This document shows, piece after piece, positions 44,358-52,807 of a stretch of 64,000 bases of DNA. Each line of letters starts with the position of its first letter. The stretch's first letter is position 1. Location: the NCBI RefSeq assembly GCF_000409775.1, contig NZ_KE332388.1, positions 492,960 through 556,959 on the forward strand, written 5' to 3'. The notes below the pieces were generated by a model, which saw only the letters and a program-made list of their open reading frames with translations, ran no database searches and was not told the DNA's origin. The position numbers were made by a program, and so were the translations under genes. The DNA comes from Litchfieldella anticariensis FP35 = DSM 16096. Its GTDB lineage: Bacteria; Pseudomonadota; Gammaproteobacteria; Pseudomonadales; Halomonadaceae.

Positions 44358-46376
44358 CTAGGCCACAGGGAGCCCTAACTTATCAAAGAACGCGCGATTC
44401 CTCTCATTGGCGGCCTTCACCAATTGATCGAAACTAATCACTTCTATGTAGGCATGAGAAGGTTCGTTATAGCCAAAATATCCCATCCCATCGGATGTGA
44501 TTCTGAGGTTTGCCCGTCGGCATCTACGATGCATCGATTCAGTAAGATCGCAAAGCACATAGCAGTAACCCGGTATATCACTATTTCTAGGTATTGGACG
44601 ACCAGACTTAGTTGTTACTTTCCCATCTCTAATCCTTTCCAAATAGCTTAAAGCTTGATCAATGGGGTCTTTATCCTCGCCCTCCCGCATATCATTGCGC
44701 ATAGGTCGCTTAATCTCAATTACGGTAATTGAAGCAAGTGGAAAGCTATGCTGGTCATTTACCAAAATAGGGTTGTCGAAGACCTTAAGGGAAAGCAAGT
44801 CTGGTTCTTTTCCAGAGTCGCTGTTAGTAATCGGCATGGCATTGATAGTCTTATCTGATGCCATATAGTTGTGGAACGCCAGACGTTCATCAACCAGCCA
44901 GAGATTGCATGAGTCCAGAAATAGCTCACTCGAATCTTTGCGCATCGGCATAATAAGCTCGTGAATCATCTCTTCACGAGCGTACTTCCCATGATCTAAT
45001 CTCTCAATAGACTTTGTCAAAAGATCGATGATAACTTTTCGATGAGAGACATAGTTCGCCAGGTCTGATTTTTTTATATCTTCAGCTTTACGCAAATAAT
45101 CACCAAGCCGTTCTTTGTATGTTTCTTCATGCTCTTCACTTTGAGGCTGCATAATGTCATGACCTTCACTGACCAACTGGCGCTCTACTTTGTACCATTC
45201 TGCGTGAAGGTGTAGCTCTATATCCTTGTCCGATTTTTCGGGGTCAACAATGAGCATATCGCCTTCAACATAGCTGGTTATAGGTCGGTAGCGAGGCGCA
45301 TGTTCATTAATAAAATCTTCTACCCGCTTTCTTCCTGCTGTTACATTTTCACAAAGAACATCTTTTAAGTATTCTTTTGTACGATCAAGTACTGCCTCAC
45401 GTATTTCCTTTAGAGTTATTTCATCAAGAATATCCTCGACGTCTTCAGCTATATCAAATGAGGTTCGCTCAGTACGGACATGGTTATCCAGGTATTCAGA
45501 AGCCACATAACAAGTATAGGTAAACTCGCCAGATGAATCTGCAATCTTACCATAGAGCCCAGGAATCTTTCCCTGTATAATCTCTTCTTTTACCAGTCTA
45601 CTCGATGCACACAAAGCAAGCTGATGCTTCTTATTAACAGATGCTCGAAATTTAATATGTGTTAACTCGAAATCCTGGCCTTTAATAACAATTGTTTCAT
45701 GATAGGCACTGGCATGCATGTGTTGTTCATAGAGAGCGTCGAGGTCAACATTCTCCCCCATATCTGCAACCAGTATTTTCGGACTTTCCTCGTTGCGCAC
45801 AAAGTACCAAAGCACATGTTCTAAAAGCTGATTAGCAATAGACTCACCCTTGGCAGGCACTTTCTTGCGGAAGCTCTCATCAAAGCCGATTAGCTTTATA
45901 GTCGTACCTGTTTGATCTTGTGAAGCTGCCAGAACTTTATCATCGTGGACACCAGACTTGTCGTCAAACCGAAAAAAGCGTTTGTTGATCTCGTTATCTT
46001 CATCGAAAAAATGGCTTTCTGATTCGACCACATCAAAGACCTTCAGCCACATTAACCGCCCTACGCCTCGGCAACCCTTGTCAATTTTGTGATCAGAATC
46101 AAGTGTTTCAAACGACTTGAAATTTTTAGAGTCAAAACCACAACCGTTATCTTTGATAGTGAAACCAACGATGGGGGGCAACGCCTTGGCATCTAGCTCC
46201 AAGTCTTCCTGAACATCTCGGTTGATTTGAAGAACAATCTTACCGGCAGCGTTTCCAACTCTCTCCTCAATAGCATGAATTGAGTTAACTACAGCTTCAA
46301 ACACTGGTAAAAGTCCATGACTCTTTGGCAAAGAAGTATTTCGGAGCCGGCCCTTCAAGTTTGTTTGTAAGCTCAT
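44358..46376 (-). CDS. GHKL (Hsp90-like) ATPase with a C-terminal nuclease-like region
   Basis: 672 residues. The N-terminal ~200 form a GHKL ATP-binding domain: N box VFEAVVNSIHA (Asn31), G1 box IKDNGCGFD (Asp76) and G2 box GCRGVGRLMWLK (about 101-112). A long helical middle follows. Near 545-560 is ITVIEIKRP, resembling the E-x-K half of PD-(D/E)xK nucleases. The gene overlaps the Shedu-type gene by four bases (ATGA), so the two are coupled. ATPase-nuclease pairs of this sort are a common pattern in phage defence; this function is inferred. The DNA is AT-rich compared with the host. Last gene of the operon. Confidence 0.75.
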   Translation of the reverse strand: MSLQTNLKGRLRNTSLPKSHGLLPVFEAVVNSIHAIEERVGNAAGKIVLQINRDVQEDLELDAKALPPIVGFTIKDNGCGFDSKNFKSFETLDSDHKIDKGCRGVGRLMWLKVFDVVESESHFFDEDNEINKRFFRFDDKSGVHDDKVLAASQDQTGTTIKLIGFDESFRKKVPAKGESIANQLLEHVLWYFVRNEESPKILVADMGENVDLDALYEQHMHASAYHETIVIKGQDFELTHIKFRASVNKKHQLALCASSRLVKEEIIQGKIPGLYGKIADSSGEFTYTCYVASEYLDNHVRTERTSFDIAEDVEDILDEITLKEIREAVLDRTKEYLKDVLCENVTAGRKRVEDFINEHAPRYRPITSYVEGDMLIVDPEKSDKDIELHLHAEWYKVERQLVSEGHDIMQPQSEEHEETYKERLGDYLRKAEDIKKSDLANYVSHRKVIIDLLTKSIERLDHGKYAREEMIHELIMPMRKDSSELFLDSCNLWLVDERLAFHNYMASDKTINAMPITNSDSGKEPDLLSLKVFDNPILVNDQHSFPLASITVIEIKRPMRNDMREGEDKDPIDQALSYLERIRDGKVTTKSGRPIPRNSDIPGYCYVLCDLTESMHRRCRRANLRITSDGMGYFGYNEPSHAYIEVISFDQLVKAANERNRAFFDKLGLPVA

Positions 46377-47749
46377 TGCGCCACCCCTGAGTTATCATCA
46401 TCAGAAAGAAAACAGTGGAGCTGCTTTAGCTTAACAAGCATCTCGTCAAAAGTAATTATCTGTACATTTTTTGAATTCCGACGATAGATTTCTAGCGATT
46501 TTTTTTGATTTTCATCGGTAGGCATGGTGCCAATAATCAAGATACAGTGGATGGCATAAGATTCAATATCATAGATACGTGAATCAACTTTTATAGTTGA
46601 GATGTTTTTTTGCAACTGATAGCACTGATCTAAGACTTGTGTTACCGATCCAGTTAGTTCTTTTGAGGCGGAAAAAACGGCGCCACGATACTGTGTTTTA
46701 TTTAACAGCATTGAGCTAGGCTTTTTTATCTCAACAATAGCCAAGTTATTGGTAACACCGTTTTTTAACAAAAAATCGGTAATTTTTTCTCCATCTCCAG
46801 ACAAGTGCTTTCCACCAACGCTAGCTTGACCAGAAATTTTTATGGCAGGGTAACCAAAGGCTAGATTGAGGATAAATGGATTATCATTAAACAGCTTCTG
46901 CCAAGTCTCTTCCCTTGCACTCTTAGACAACAGCTCTTCGTATTTCTTTATCAGAACCTCTAATGACACAAGCTCAATATCGTTTTTCAACCTCGAAAGA
47001 GTCACTGTATCAGTCTGTTCGATAGCAGACTTATCCCCTACAATAAGGTTCATTGCGGCCTGCTTGTCAGTATCTGATATCTTGATACTAAGCATTTTAC
47101 TGATCGAATCGTTGGCTATTGGTAATGGCTTTTGCTCATTACCTAAAAGATAGGCAAGACGATTGTAAGTAGCAGCACTTTTTGAAATCCGTGCGGCTTT
47201 TCTGGCGCGTTCAGTTATTCGATTGCAATCACGGCGCATCTCATCATAATCGCCCCAACTTAGACAGAAGCGACCATCATCTTTATCTCTAGTTTCCTCA
47301 TCACAAAGCACAAGAACTTTGCTTTTTGTCTGCTCTTCAACAGCCGATATAATGAATCGAAAATCTTTAATCAATCCCAACCCATAACGAACATCTTTAA
47401 CAAACCCTGCTGGCATACCTTCCAAGGCAGACAATACGTCATCTTTGGTATAGGGTACGATGTCGATATCGAAAAGAAGTCTAATCTCCTCAATCTGCGG
47501 ATATTTTTGATTTAGGTAGTCTGGATGGGTAGGCAGTGTGTAAATTGGATAAACTGAGATATAGCCACCCTTCCCATTAAACACGGCAATTTTTTTCCTA
47601 AGCTGCCTAGGGGCTTCAGACCCTCTGCCTGCAAGGTCTAAGTCGGCCTGGCTGGGAAGATAAAACACTTCAGTGCAATTTGGAAAAATCTCTTCGATCT
47701 CGATATCGAGATCTTCAGGACTGAAATCATTAGGAAATAACCTAGCCAT
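46373..47749 (-). CDS. Shedu-type nuclease (SduA, DUF4263)
   Basis: 458 residues from the ATG at 47749, preferred because AGG lies eight bases upstream; in-frame starts at 47755 (ATG) and 47767 (TTG) also exist. The C-terminal ~200 residues match DUF4263: EETWQKLFNDNPFILNLAF, then GEKITDFLL, AIVEIKKPSS (the PD-(D/E)xK core) and GAVFSASKELTGSVTQVLDQCYQLQK. The N-terminal 250 residues are an unassigned extension, typical of Shedu variants. Shedu proteins are anti-phage nucleases that usually work alone; here the gene is translationally coupled to a GHKL ATPase. Confidence 0.82.
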   Translation of the reverse strand: MARLFPNDFSPEDLDIEIEEIFPNCTEVFYLPSQADLDLAGRGSEAPRQLRKKIAVFNGKGGYISVYPIYTLPTHPDYLNQKYPQIEEIRLLFDIDIVPYTKDDVLSALEGMPAGFVKDVRYGLGLIKDFRFIISAVEEQTKSKVLVLCDEETRDKDDGRFCLSWGDYDEMRRDCNRITERARKAARISKSAATYNRLAYLLGNEQKPLPIANDSISKMLSIKISDTDKQAAMNLIVGDKSAIEQTDTVTLSRLKNDIELVSLEVLIKKYEELLSKSAREETWQKLFNDNPFILNLAFGYPAIKISGQASVGGKHLSGDGEKITDFLLKNGVTNNLAIVEIKKPSSMLLNKTQYRGAVFSASKELTGSVTQVLDQCYQLQKNISTIKVDSRIYDIESYAIHCILIIGTMPTDENQKKSLEIYRRNSKNVQIITFDEMLVKLKQLHCFLSDDDNSGVAQ

Positions 47750-47769
47750 AAGCATACCTGCATTCAAGA

Positions 47770-48939
47770 TTAAATGCTGAGTCGTGCTGTAGCGGGATCG
47801 TAAACAACAGACGTAATCGACCCATCCCGAATCCGCTGTACCACCTCATCGATCACATGCAACGGCACTAAAAACCACTCTCTCGGCTTCACCGGATGAC
47901 CAAAGCGGTCTTGGATGGTCAGCTCAAGCTGCGCCGGTGCAAAGATGCGATGGAAGAGGGCTTCCAGCTTACGGCGGTTGATGCCGGCCAGCTTGTAGGT
48001 GGCGACCACTTCGACATCGGCCAGCAGGTAGGTGGCATCGTGTGCTGCGTTGGCGATGCGGGTTTCCACCTTGCCTCCCGTGACGCCGATCTTGTGAATC
48101 AGCTCGCGGTGCTCGGCAACGTATGGGTGTTCGGACAGGCTGCGCAGCACATATATGGTACCGCTTTCTATGTCGTCCTCTTCCCAGGTCTCGCTGAACA
48201 GCGGCCCGGCATTTGGCTCGGTGATACGGCGGCTTGCTTCATCCTTGTAGAGCGCTCTAACCAGCGACAGACGTAGCAGGTTGTTTTCCGTCCCGTTGGA
48301 GAAAATCACCCGCAAGCGTGCATCCTTCTTTCCTTGGGGCGAATCAAACTCCTCCCCCTCATCAGCCACATAGGCGGTCTGTCCATCCAGAATGAACCAT
48401 TGATTCAACTCAATAGTGGCATTCTTGCCGAATGGTCGAGTGGTTCTCAGTCCGGACTTTAGCTCACTTTCTACTTGATCAAACAGCGCCTTGAAGGTCT
48501 CAAAGTCCTCACACCTCTCTCTGTGGGCGACCTCTTCTGCGGCTCGTTTCTCCGCGCTGGAGCGGACATGCCTCAGTTCGGTAAGCTCAGGCGCCCCGGC
48601 GGCACCGGCCAACTCGGCAAGCAAGGCGTCATCGTCCATAGTCTCTACGGATTCCGCTTCGATGGCGTAGTCGCCATCGAGCAAGCCCTGGTGATCAAGT
48701 GGTGTCACCAGGGTTCGGCATTCCTCAAGCGCGCGTATGCGGTCCAAGCGTATGGCATGGAGTCGTTCGAAGATGTCTTTGTCTTCGCCGTGCTGTGGGG
48801 TGCGGCCATGCTCGTCGACAAAGCGCTGGATCTCTTCGAAACCAGCGATGATGCGCTCTTCGCGCGCAGAGTGGCCTTTCTTCTTCTCGGGCTGGGCGAA
48901 GCCGTCCAGTTCAGCGCGCAATTCGTCCAGATCAGTCAT
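47770..48939 (-). CDS. GIY-YIG nuclease-domain protein (T5orf172-like)
   Basis: 389 residues from the ATG at 48939. The N-terminal half is charged and helical (REERIIAGFEEIQRFVDEHGRTPQHGEDKDIFERLHAIRLD) and of unknown role. The C-terminal part holds a GIY-YIG-type domain: GTIYVLRSLSE, HKIGVTGGKVETRI and later FGHPVKPREWFLVPL. It overlaps the helicase gene by 8 bases. This type is often found beside helicase and methyltransferase genes in proteobacterial islands. It may be the cleaving component of the system. Confidence 0.8.
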   Translation of the reverse strand: MTDLDELRAELDGFAQPEKKKGHSAREERIIAGFEEIQRFVDEHGRTPQHGEDKDIFERLHAIRLDRIRALEECRTLVTPLDHQGLLDGDYAIEAESVETMDDDALLAELAGAAGAPELTELRHVRSSAEKRAAEEVAHRERCEDFETFKALFDQVESELKSGLRTTRPFGKNATIELNQWFILDGQTAYVADEGEEFDSPQGKKDARLRVIFSNGTENNLLRLSLVRALYKDEASRRITEPNAGPLFSETWEEDDIESGTIYVLRSLSEHPYVAEHRELIHKIGVTGGKVETRIANAAHDATYLLADVEVVATYKLAGINRRKLEALFHRIFAPAQLELTIQDRFGHPVKPREWFLVPLHVIDEVVQRIRDGSITSVVYDPATARLSI

Positions 48940-50995
48940 AACGGCCCTCATCCTTGAAGCGCACGAAAGCGGCAGCGCCCTCAGCCATGCGTTGTTCCCA
49001 GGCGTCCTGTGAGCTGATAGAAGGCAGCCGACCGCGCTCCCTTTTGAATCTGAAAGCCCTCACAGCAAGCTCCTTAGCCTCTTCTGGCGTCAGATTAGTA
49101 CGTTTTCCGGAGATAACTGCCGCCACCTGTTTCAGGCTGTCTTCGCTCATGGTCTTGGCAAGAATCGCATAGGCCTCGCTGAAGGGGTTGATGCGATCAA
49201 TCAGATCAATATCAAGCTCCCGCACGTCCATGGCAAACTTGCGCACACCAGCTATCAGCGCCGTATTCGGTTTGGGCTCGTTACTGCCCACGTCAATGGT
49301 CTCGTCACCCGCAAGCAGCTGCTTGGCCTGCTGGGTCAGGTTCAGGGCTGCGATGGCATGTTGACGAACGCTCTCTTGGTCTTCCTCATCGAGGTTGGGA
49401 TAACGGTCCTTTATGATCTTGCCCAAACGTACCTGCGTGAGCTCTTCGGGGACCAGCTCCTCATCGAATAGACCACGCTCAATGGCGTTTTTGTCTTGCA
49501 CAAAGCTGGCAATGACCTCGTTCAGGTCTTCCTGGCAAATACGGTTGACCTCTTCGCTTTTTGGCTCAGCCAACCCATTGATTTCTATATGGTACTTTCC
49601 AGTCTCTTCGTTGACACCCACGTTGCATTTGTCGGGGTCATAGCCCTCTTCACCGTAGTCGAAGCCCTCCTGCGGGCCGCTGGTGGGGTTCTTGGGCGTG
49701 AACTCGAAACGCGGGGCCAACACTTGCTCCATCAACAGACTGGCGGCAATGGCTTTCAGGGTGTCGTTGATAGCTTCCGTCACGGCCTGCTCAGCAGCAT
49801 CGGGTTCTGCTATCAGGTTGGTGAAGCGTGCCCGTGTTTTGCCTGGGGCATCCCGAGTGGCGCGGCCGATTATCTGCACGATTTCTGTGAGGCTGTTGCG
49901 ATAGCCTACCGTCAGCGCATGCTCGCACCAGATCCAGTCAAAACCTTCCTTCGCCATGCCCAGTGCAATGATGACATCTACATGGCCGCGATTATTCTTT
50001 TGGGTTGGGTCTTTCAGCGCCGCAGATACCCGGTCACGCTTGGTTGGATCGTCGTCCACCAAATCGGCAATTTTCAGCAACCGGCCATCTGGTGTTTTAA
50101 TCAATTGGAAACCCGTTACTGGGTCGGCTCCCTGCCATTCACCCAATTCTTCGATGATATGCTCAACTTCGCGAACCTTATCTTTTGTGCTCTCTCGGGA
50201 ATTGACGTTGGGTATATGGACGATGGTTTTCTCGGCCGGATCGAGAACCTTGAGGATGTCGTCAGCGTAGGAACCGGAGTAGAAGTAGTAGCCAATATCG
50301 AGCTGCTTGAGGTACTCGTAGCCGTTGAGCTGCTCGTAATAGGTGTAAGTGACAGTATCGAAGCGCGACTCGTCCTGGGGGGCCAGCACGGCCTCAGCAT
50401 CCCCTCGGAAATAGGAGCCGGTCATGGCTACGATATGCACCTTGTCGCGGGCAATGAACTCGCCCAAGTGAGTCCCCAACTTGTTGTCGGGGTTGGCTGA
50501 AACGTGGTGAAACTCATCCACGGCAACCAGTCGGTCGTCGAAGGCGGTAACGCCAAACTGGTCGACGGCAAAACGGAAGGTCGCATGGGTGCATACCAGC
50601 ACCTGGTCATCACTGGTGAGAAAGGCGCCCAGCGATTTGACCTTTCCGCCATTGTCGGAGCCTGGTGCATTACACAGATTCCATTTTGGCTCCACGTGCC
50701 AGTCAGCCCAGAAGCCATAATCGCTCAGCGGTTCATCATTGAAGCTGGAGCCGATGGACTTCTCCGGAACCACGATGATGGCTTGCTTGAGCCCCTGATT
50801 GAGGAGCTTGTCCAGCGCGATGAACATCAGGGCGCGGCTCTTGCCGGAGGCCGGCGGAGACTTGATCAGCAGGTACTGTTCGCCTCGCCGCTCGTAGGCA
50901 CGCTCCTGCATGGGCCGCATGCCCAGGGCATTGGATTTGGTAGAACTGCCATTACTCGCATACGAGACGGAAACAGAGGGTACGATCTTTGTCAT
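48932..50995 (-). CDS. Superfamily 2 DEAD/DEAH-type helicase
   Basis: 687 residues with motif I SPPASGKSRAL (46-56), motif II DEFHH (160-164), motif III MTGSYF, and motif VI QIIGRATRDAPGKTRARF near 375-392. The ~300-residue C-terminal region is specific to this family and ends FRFKRERGRLPSISSQDAWEQRMAEG. It resembles the ATP-dependent translocase subunits of restriction systems. The downstream GIY-YIG gene overlaps it by 8 bases and rhuM lies 13 bases upstream. The long plus-strand frame at 49496-50500 is antisense shadow. Confidence 0.87.
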   Translation of the reverse strand: MTKIVPSVSVSYASNGSSTKSNALGMRPMQERAYERRGEQYLLIKSPPASGKSRALMFIALDKLLNQGLKQAIIVVPEKSIGSSFNDEPLSDYGFWADWHVEPKWNLCNAPGSDNGGKVKSLGAFLTSDDQVLVCTHATFRFAVDQFGVTAFDDRLVAVDEFHHVSANPDNKLGTHLGEFIARDKVHIVAMTGSYFRGDAEAVLAPQDESRFDTVTYTYYEQLNGYEYLKQLDIGYYFYSGSYADDILKVLDPAEKTIVHIPNVNSRESTKDKVREVEHIIEELGEWQGADPVTGFQLIKTPDGRLLKIADLVDDDPTKRDRVSAALKDPTQKNNRGHVDVIIALGMAKEGFDWIWCEHALTVGYRNSLTEIVQIIGRATRDAPGKTRARFTNLIAEPDAAEQAVTEAINDTLKAIAASLLMEQVLAPRFEFTPKNPTSGPQEGFDYGEEGYDPDKCNVGVNEETGKYHIEINGLAEPKSEEVNRICQEDLNEVIASFVQDKNAIERGLFDEELVPEELTQVRLGKIIKDRYPNLDEEDQESVRQHAIAALNLTQQAKQLLAGDETIDVGSNEPKPNTALIAGVRKFAMDVRELDIDLIDRINPFSEAYAILAKTMSEDSLKQVAAVISGKRTNLTPEEAKELAVRAFRFKRERGRLPSISSQDAWEQRMAEGAAAFVRFKDEGRYD

Positions 50996-51008
50996 AGTGC
51001 GACACCTG

Positions 51009-52019
51009 TCAGGACTTCTTGCCCTTGTGTTTGAGGTCTTGTTCCAATTGTTCGATTTCCTTCAGGTCAGCGGCATCGGCTGCCTTGGCTTCCGCAATAC
51101 GCCGCTGCTGGTCGAAAACCTCATAACGTTCACGAGCGATCTTCTCCATGCTCTCGCGGCTGACCGAGCCGGCACCCTCGAGAATCGGCTGGTCATTGAA
51201 GGCTAGCATCTTGTCGACGTTGGTACGCCAGAAGTCCAGGGTCAGATCCTTCTGTTGCTTCACCCGAAGCTCTGCCTGTTCCAGGAAGATCACCACCAGC
51301 CGGTTGAGCGTGTCGATCTCGTCGGCTGTTAGGTAGTTCTTGGCCACGATGACGTCGTGCTTGCGTACCCGTGAACCGCTCCAGTTGGTCAACGCCATGT
51401 TGGGTTGGCTGGGGTTTGAACGCTTCAGGATCAGCTCAGCGGCTGTGTGTCCGGTGGTGGCATAGAGCAGCTTGTTCTGCACCTCGGCAAAGAACTGGGC
51501 GGTCTCACGCTCGCGGGCCTGGTAGTCGGAACTGAGGGCAAACAGATCACGGACCTTCTGGTAAAAGCGTTTTTCCGAGGCCCGTATGTCCCGGATGCGC
51601 TCCAGCAGTTCGTCGAAGTAGTCCCAGCCACTGGGGTTCTTCAGGCGTTCGTCATCCATTACGAAGCCCTTTAGCAGGAACTCCTTGAGGTGGGTGCTGG
51701 CCCACTGGCGGAACTGCACACCCCGAGGCGAGCGGACGCGGTAGCCGATGGCCAGGATGAGATCGAGGTTGTAGTAACTGATCCGCCGCTTCACTTGGCG
51801 ATTGCCCTCGGACTGAACTGTCAAGGATTCCTTGATAGTTGCCTCCGGGGCCAACTCATTGTCTTCAAATATGTTTTTGGCATGCAGAGAGACGTTCTGC
51901 TTGGTGGTCTGGAACAGCTCAGCAATCTCCATCTGGCTTAGCCAGATGCTGTCCCCTTCTACCCGAAGGTGCAGTTGGGTCCGGCCGTCATCCGTGGTGT
52001 AAAGGATCAGCTCGCTCAT
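51009..52019 (-). CDS. rhuM: RhuM-family protein
   Basis: 336 residues matching the RhuM family: VEGDSIWLSQMEIAELFQTTKQNVSLHAKNIFEDNEL (HTH-like), then YYNLDLILAIGYRVRSPRGVQFRQWA, and the later TAAELILKRSNPSQPNMALTNW segment. RhuM was named from a Salmonella pathogenicity island, but most copies sit in mobile elements beside restriction genes and their biochemical role is unknown. Here it overlaps the upstream unknown gene by four bases, suggesting it is a working component of this operon. Confidence 0.87.
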   Translation of the reverse strand: MSELILYTTDDGRTQLHLRVEGDSIWLSQMEIAELFQTTKQNVSLHAKNIFEDNELAPEATIKESLTVQSEGNRQVKRRISYYNLDLILAIGYRVRSPRGVQFRQWASTHLKEFLLKGFVMDDERLKNPSGWDYFDELLERIRDIRASEKRFYQKVRDLFALSSDYQARERETAQFFAEVQNKLLYATTGHTAAELILKRSNPSQPNMALTNWSGSRVRKHDVIVAKNYLTADEIDTLNRLVVIFLEQAELRVKQQKDLTLDFWRTNVDKMLAFNDQPILEGAGSVSRESMEKIARERYEVFDQQRRIAEAKAADAADLKEIEQLEQDLKHKGKKS

Positions 52020-52807
52020 AGATTGGGGCCTCCTTGCTGACGACTTGCTGCCCGCTGGTCATCCAACATGACCTTCGCGAACCAACCCGGCACTTCCAGG
52101 TCTTCGCGGTCCAATATATTTTCAGGGACATCCTTCCAGAAGGACACAATCGCGTCTGAGAACCTTTGTAGCTGGCCGTCACTCACAGAGAGGTGATCAT
52201 AATCCAAATAATTTATGCCTGAAAAGACACCGCCAATATGGACCAATGGATCAGAAAGATACTCTGGGTAAAGTTGCTTCAAATCATTTAGCGATCTGCC
52301 TTTACCATGCTTGTAGACATTTACTACCAAGCGACAAGCATCAAGCTTAGAGAAATAAGCTTGACTGCGGATCTTCCAGCCAAGACTTTCCAATAGGTCG
52401 ACCAACTTGCCAACGTCTACAGTCCACACTTTTTCTGCAACAATGCCGCCAATATGCCAATGGCGAATCTCACCTGTCATCCATTTTCTTAGATGTTTTT
52501 CCCATTCATGATACATACCCGCCACAACACTGAGCTTGGTTTGCTCACGCAAATCGCACATCAGCCCATAGAATTCCACACTTGCGTCATACGCACGTTC
52601 TTCGAACTCTCCTGGATCGTGACGGTCTGGATCGAAATATTGGCTATTTTCCTCCAGCCAGCGCTCAGCTGCCTTGTCAGCCTCCCCCTTAATGTCGTCA
52701 AATTGTGACAGCAGCCGCTTATTGGCTTGCTCCACGTAAAAAAGTTGTCCGGCTATCAGCGACTGCCGAAAAGGCTCCCACATCTGAAACAGCGAATAAC
52801 CGCCCAT
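52016..52807 (-). CDS. Unknown protein between methyltransferase and rhuM
   Basis: A 263-residue soluble, mostly helical protein (MGGYSLFQMWEPFRQSL...). It contains LREQTKLSVVAGMYHEWEKHLRKWM and VVNVYKHGKGRSLNDLKQLYP, suggesting a HEPN-like helical bundle with a late Arg-x4-6-His-type motif, but I cannot assign it firmly. It starts at the final base of the methyltransferase stop and overlaps rhuM by four bases, so it is an integral part of the operon. The DNA is more AT-rich than rhuM. Confidence 0.68.
   Translation of the reverse strand: MGGYSLFQMWEPFRQSLIAGQLFYVEQANKRLLSQFDDIKGEADKAAERWLEENSQYFDPDRHDPGEFEERAYDASVEFYGLMCDLREQTKLSVVAGMYHEWEKHLRKWMTGEIRHWHIGGIVAEKVWTVDVGKLVDLLESLGWKIRSQAYFSKLDACRLVVNVYKHGKGRSLNDLKQLYPEYLSDPLVHIGGVFSGINYLDYDHLSVSDGQLQRFSDAIVSFWKDVPENILDREDLEVPGWFAKVMLDDQRAASRQQGGPNL

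Noticed and set aside
49496-50500. Plus-strand 334-codon frame
   Set aside because: Antisense of the SF2 helicase; long only because of GC-rich codon use.
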